From: Parasalinivibrio latis
Lineage (GTDB): Bacteria; Pseudomonadota; Gammaproteobacteria; Enterobacterales; Vibrionaceae
Length of the DNA: 64,000 nucleotides
Assembly: GCF_036825535.1 (NCBI RefSeq)
Contig: NZ_CP098812.1
Location: 434,001 to 498,000, forward strand
Direction of reading: 5' to 3'
The position numbers were made by a program, and so were the translations under genes. The notes beneath the pieces were generated by a model. That model was not told where the DNA came from. It saw nothing but the letters and a program-made list of their open reading frames with translations, and ran no database searches. This document shows, one piece after another, positions 61,730 through 64,000 of this stretch (the first letter of the stretch is position 1; each line of letters opens with the position of its first letter).

Positions 61730-62155
61730 TTAACCGTACTGGGCTTCAAACCAGCTTTCGAGAATGATAACGGCAGACAGTGAATCAATCTCACCTTTGC
61801 CCAGGGCTTTGTAGCCACCGCGCTCAAACAGCATGGCCCGCGCTTCTGTGGTAGTCAGCCGCTCGTCATGGAGCTCGACTTTTTTACCGAAGCGGCCAAA
61901 AAGGCGGTTGGCAAATTTTTTGGCTCGGGGGGTGATGGTCTCGAGATCTTTGCCGTGAAGATCCATTGGCAGGCCAACTACCATCAGATCCGGTTGCCAC
62001 TCTTTCAGCAGTTTTTCAATTTGATCCCAGTTAGGGATGCCGTCCTGTGCCTTGAGGGCTGCCAGTGGACGGGCTGTGCCTGTGATTTCCTGGCCAATAG
62101 CCACACCAATGCTTTTGGTGCCGTAATCAAAGGCGAGAACTGTTCTGGAACTCAT
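61730..62155 (-). CDS. ruvX: Holliday junction resolvase-like RuvX (YqgF)
   Basis: A 141-residue RNase H-fold protein. Acidic residues Asp10 (LAFDYGTKSIG), Glu in HDERLTT and Asp in GEIDSLSAVIIL form the putative active site. The family is needed for pre-16S rRNA 5' processing and anti-termination in E. coli. ATG at 62155 overlaps the yqgE stop (ATGA). The longer frame to 62221 overlaps yqgE and is rejected. Confidence 0.95.
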   Translation of the reverse strand: MSSRTVLAFDYGTKSIGVAIGQEITGTARPLAALKAQDGIPNWDQIEKLLKEWQPDLMVVGLPMDLHGKDLETITPRAKKFANRLFGRFGKKVELHDERLTTTEARAMLFERGGYKALGKGEIDSLSAVIILESWFEAQYG

Positions 62156-62718
62156 GCATGTCCTATTTCGTCGGACAGGTGGAGCGGGTTGATGCCCAGT
62201 TGGGCCAGAGCCTTGCTCCACCGCTCGTTAATGGGGGTGTTGAAAATCAGGTCCGGGTCGGCCTCAATGGTCAGCCAGCTGTTTTCAGCCAGCTCCTGCT
62301 CAAGCTGGCCGGCATCCCAGCCGGAATACCCCAGGGTCACCAGGAACTTCTCCGGGCCTTCGTCGGTGCCGAGGATGTTCAGGATATCCTTGGAGGTGGT
62401 GACTGTAATGTCATCGGTCAGTTCCATGCTCGAACCGTAGTCCCGGTGAGGGCGATGGAGCACAAACCCCCGGTCTTCTGATACCGGGCCACCGTTAAGA
62501 ACCGGCTGTTCGAGCTTATTCGGGAAGGCAACGGGCAGGTCTCGCTCTACGTCAATCTGGTCAAGCATATTGCCGACCGAGATACTGATGGGGTTGTTGA
62601 TCATCAAGCCCATCGCTCCCTCGTCGTTATGCTCACAGACATACACCACACCTTGTTCAAAGCGCGGATCTGTCATGCCGGGCATCGCGACAAGAAAGTG
62701 ATTTTTTAAGTTCATCAT
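62152..62718 (-). CDS. yqgE: UPF0301 family protein YqgE
   Basis: A 188-residue cytoplasmic protein of unknown function. It matches E. coli YqgE throughout: LKNHFLVAMPGMTDPRFEQ, VVYVCEHNDEGAMGLMINNP, GGPVSEDRGFVLH, LGTDEGPEKFLVTLGYSGW. The yqgE-ruvX coupling is conserved. Two adjacent ATGs are possible starts; GGAG favours the first. Confidence 0.95.
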   Translation of the reverse strand: MMNLKNHFLVAMPGMTDPRFEQGVVYVCEHNDEGAMGLMINNPISISVGNMLDQIDVERDLPVAFPNKLEQPVLNGGPVSEDRGFVLHRPHRDYGSSMELTDDITVTTSKDILNILGTDEGPEKFLVTLGYSGWDAGQLEQELAENSWLTIEADPDLIFNTPINERWSKALAQLGINPLHLSDEIGHA

Positions 62719-62819
62719 GATGTCGACTCTCCATCGGTAGATACATGAAGTATGGCGAATTACGCCATACTTCTCCCAGATTATTTGCCTTTGAACACAG
62801 ACCGTCTCAAAGCCTGACG

Positions 62820-63770
62820 TTATTCACTTTTGAGGCGACGCTCAATAGCGTCCATCAGTTTTCCGGTTATCGAGATAGTAAATGCGGCTTCGATTTCACG
62901 AATACAAGTCGGGCTGGTGACATTAATCTCGGTCAGTTTGTTACCGATAACGTCCAGACCGACAAAAATCAGCCCTTTTTCTTTCAGCGTCGGCGCAACC
63001 GCTTTGGCAATTTCCCAGTCAGTGTCGCTCAGAGGGCGAGCTTCACCGCGGCCGCCAGCGGCAAGGTTGCCACGGGTTTCGCCTTTGGCGGGAATACGGG
63101 CCAGGCAGTAAGGCATAGGTTCACCGTCAACCACCAGGATACGCTTGTCGCCGTTGGTGATGTCCGGTACGAAGGTCTGCGCCATACAGTAGCGGGTGCC
63201 CTGATCAGTCAGGGTTTCGATGATGACTGATACGTTAGGATCATCTGATTTCACGCGGAAGATTGAAGAGCCGCCCATGCCGTCGAGAGGCTTGAGGATC
63301 ACATCACCGTGTTTTTCTCGGAACGCACGGATCTGGTCAGCGCGGCGCGTAACCAGAGTGGTAGGTGTCAGGTCCGGGAACCAAGCTGTGAAGAGCTTTT
63401 CGTTGCAGTCACGCAGGCTTTGCGGCTTGTTGACGATAAGGCAGCCTTGAACTTCTGCGCGCTCAAGGATGTAAGTCGCGTAGATGTACTCGGTATCGAA
63501 AGGGGGATCCTTGCGCATCAGGACAGCGTCGAGATCTGCCAGTGGGATTTCCTGCTCGCTGTCGATGTTGTACCAGTCAGCCGGGTCTTCCTTCAGTGTC
63601 ACGGTACGGGTACGGGCAAAGGCTTTGCCCTGCTCCAGCGACAGGTCTGCCATTTCCATGTAGTGGATTTCCCAGCCGCGGCGCTGGGCTTCCAGCATCA
63701 TGGCAAAGGTAGAGTCCTTCTTGATGTTGATGGACGAAATAGGGTCCATGACAACGCCGAGTTTGATCAT
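62820..63770 (-). CDS. gshB: glutathione synthetase
   Basis: A 316-residue ATP-grasp enzyme that adds glycine to gamma-glutamylcysteine. MIKLGVVMDPISSINIKKDS is the family N-terminus; VILKPLDGMGGSSIF and GLDVIGNKLTEINVTSPTC hold ATP and Mg ligands. ATG at 63770 has GGAGAG upstream; the frame extends to 63848 but the added residues do not fit. The gap of 23 nt to rsmE suggests one operon rsmE-gshB-yqgE-ruvX. Confidence 0.96.
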   Translation of the reverse strand: MIKLGVVMDPISSINIKKDSTFAMMLEAQRRGWEIHYMEMADLSLEQGKAFARTRTVTLKEDPADWYNIDSEQEIPLADLDAVLMRKDPPFDTEYIYATYILERAEVQGCLIVNKPQSLRDCNEKLFTAWFPDLTPTTLVTRRADQIRAFREKHGDVILKPLDGMGGSSIFRVKSDDPNVSVIIETLTDQGTRYCMAQTFVPDITNGDKRILVVDGEPMPYCLARIPAKGETRGNLAAGGRGEARPLSDTDWEIAKAVAPTLKEKGLIFVGLDVIGNKLTEINVTSPTCIREIEAAFTISITGKLMDAIERRLKSE

Positions 63771-63793
63771 CTGTTCTCTCCGTATCAAAGCTG

Positions 63794-64000
63794 TCAGCCC
63801 AGGTCGCCGAAGCGAACCTGGAGGGCAGTAATTGCTGTCAGGGCACATGTTTCGGTACGCAGTACACGGGGACCCAACAGGATTTCTTCAAAGTTGTATT
63901 TGCCTGTCATCTCAATTTCGTCGGCTGACAGGCCACCTTCCGGGCCGATAAGCAGGCGCACTTTGGTTACCGGCTCAGGCAGGGTATTGATGGAATATTT
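63794..64000 (-). CDS. rsmE: 16S rRNA (uracil(1498)-N3)-methyltransferase, C-terminal part
   Basis: The last 68 residues of RsmE; the start lies beyond the window. The SPOUT knot sequences LLIGPEGGLSADE and LGPRVLRTET, with the ending ALQVRFGDLG, agree with E. coli RsmE. The enzyme methylates U1498 of 16S rRNA in the 30S subunit. Confidence 0.95.
   Translation of the reverse strand, partial: KYSINTLPEPVTKVRLLIGPEGGLSADEIEMTGKYNFEEILLGPRVLRTETCALTAITALQVRFGDLG

Noticed and set aside
62156..62221. An extended start for ruvX
   Set aside because: The extra 22 residues overlap yqgE and are not in the family; the ATGA overlap at 62152-62155 gives the proper coupled start.

Overview
The window reads as chromosome I of a marine gammaproteobacterium of the family Vibrionaceae. 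The best markers are a HapR/LuxR-type quorum-sensing master regulator next to hpt and can, and gene neighbourhoods I recognise from Vibrio: acnB/yacL, the Fe(III) transporter, panCB-folK-pcnB-gluQ-dksA-sfsA-hrpB-mrcB, and mltC-yggX-mutY-trmB-glsB through to ruvX-yqgE-gshB-rsmE. Several genes match Escherichia coli proteins over their full length. The genus cannot be fixed from this sequence alone.

Layout. Positions 1-1.4 kb hold the distal end of an rRNA operon (23S 3' part, 5S, two terminators) with a leftover 5S 3' end. 1.7-3.9 kb is a PlpD-like patatin outer-membrane protein. 4.2-9.8 kb holds aconitase B, glycerate kinase with its regulator CdaR, and yacL. 10.0-11.6 kb is glnK-amtB behind a sigma-54 promoter. 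11.7-15.5 kb is a three-gene ferric iron ABC transporter behind a Fur box. 15.6-19.6 kb has the LuxR/HapR homologue (with a likely Qrr pairing site in its mRNA leader), hpt, carbonic anhydrase and the YadGH exporter. 19.7-31.2 kb holds pantothenate and folate genes, poly(A) polymerase (apparently using the rare ATT start codon), gluQ, dksA, sfsA, thpR, hrpB and PBP1b. An HD-GYP protein follows.

33.4-45.4 kb is one continuous signalling operon: STAS, CheY, CheA, two CheW, a soluble receptor with three haem-type PAS domains and a C-terminal CheR/CheB tether, CheR, CheD, CheB, a second receptor, a second STAS and a REC-PP2C-HATPase protein. It resembles the Pseudomonas che2/Aer2 and Vibrio cluster III systems fused to an HsbR/HsbA-like partner switch. 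An RpoS-like -10 element and a CRP-like site precede it. The block, plus one lipoprotein gene, lies between identical tRNA-Phe genes in direct orientation, and the synteny on its two sides comes from different parts of the Vibrio cholerae chromosome.

46.4-47.1 kb is a seven-gene tRNA array containing a 280-bp tandem duplication. 47.2-64 kb is a housekeeping region: mltC, mutY, trmB, glsB, hemW, rdgB, proC, yggS, pilTU, an alcohol dehydrogenase, ruvX, yqgE, gshB and the end of rsmE. A 267-bp MITE-like inverted-repeat element interrupts it at 55 kb. No CRISPR array, prophage, integron or insertion-sequence transposase was seen. The most notable signals are the triple-PAS chemotaxis/partner-switch island, its tRNA-Phe brackets, the ATT start of pcnB, the NtrC-like palindrome that doubles as a terminator before glnK, and repeated relics made of an RNA-gene 3' end plus its terminator.
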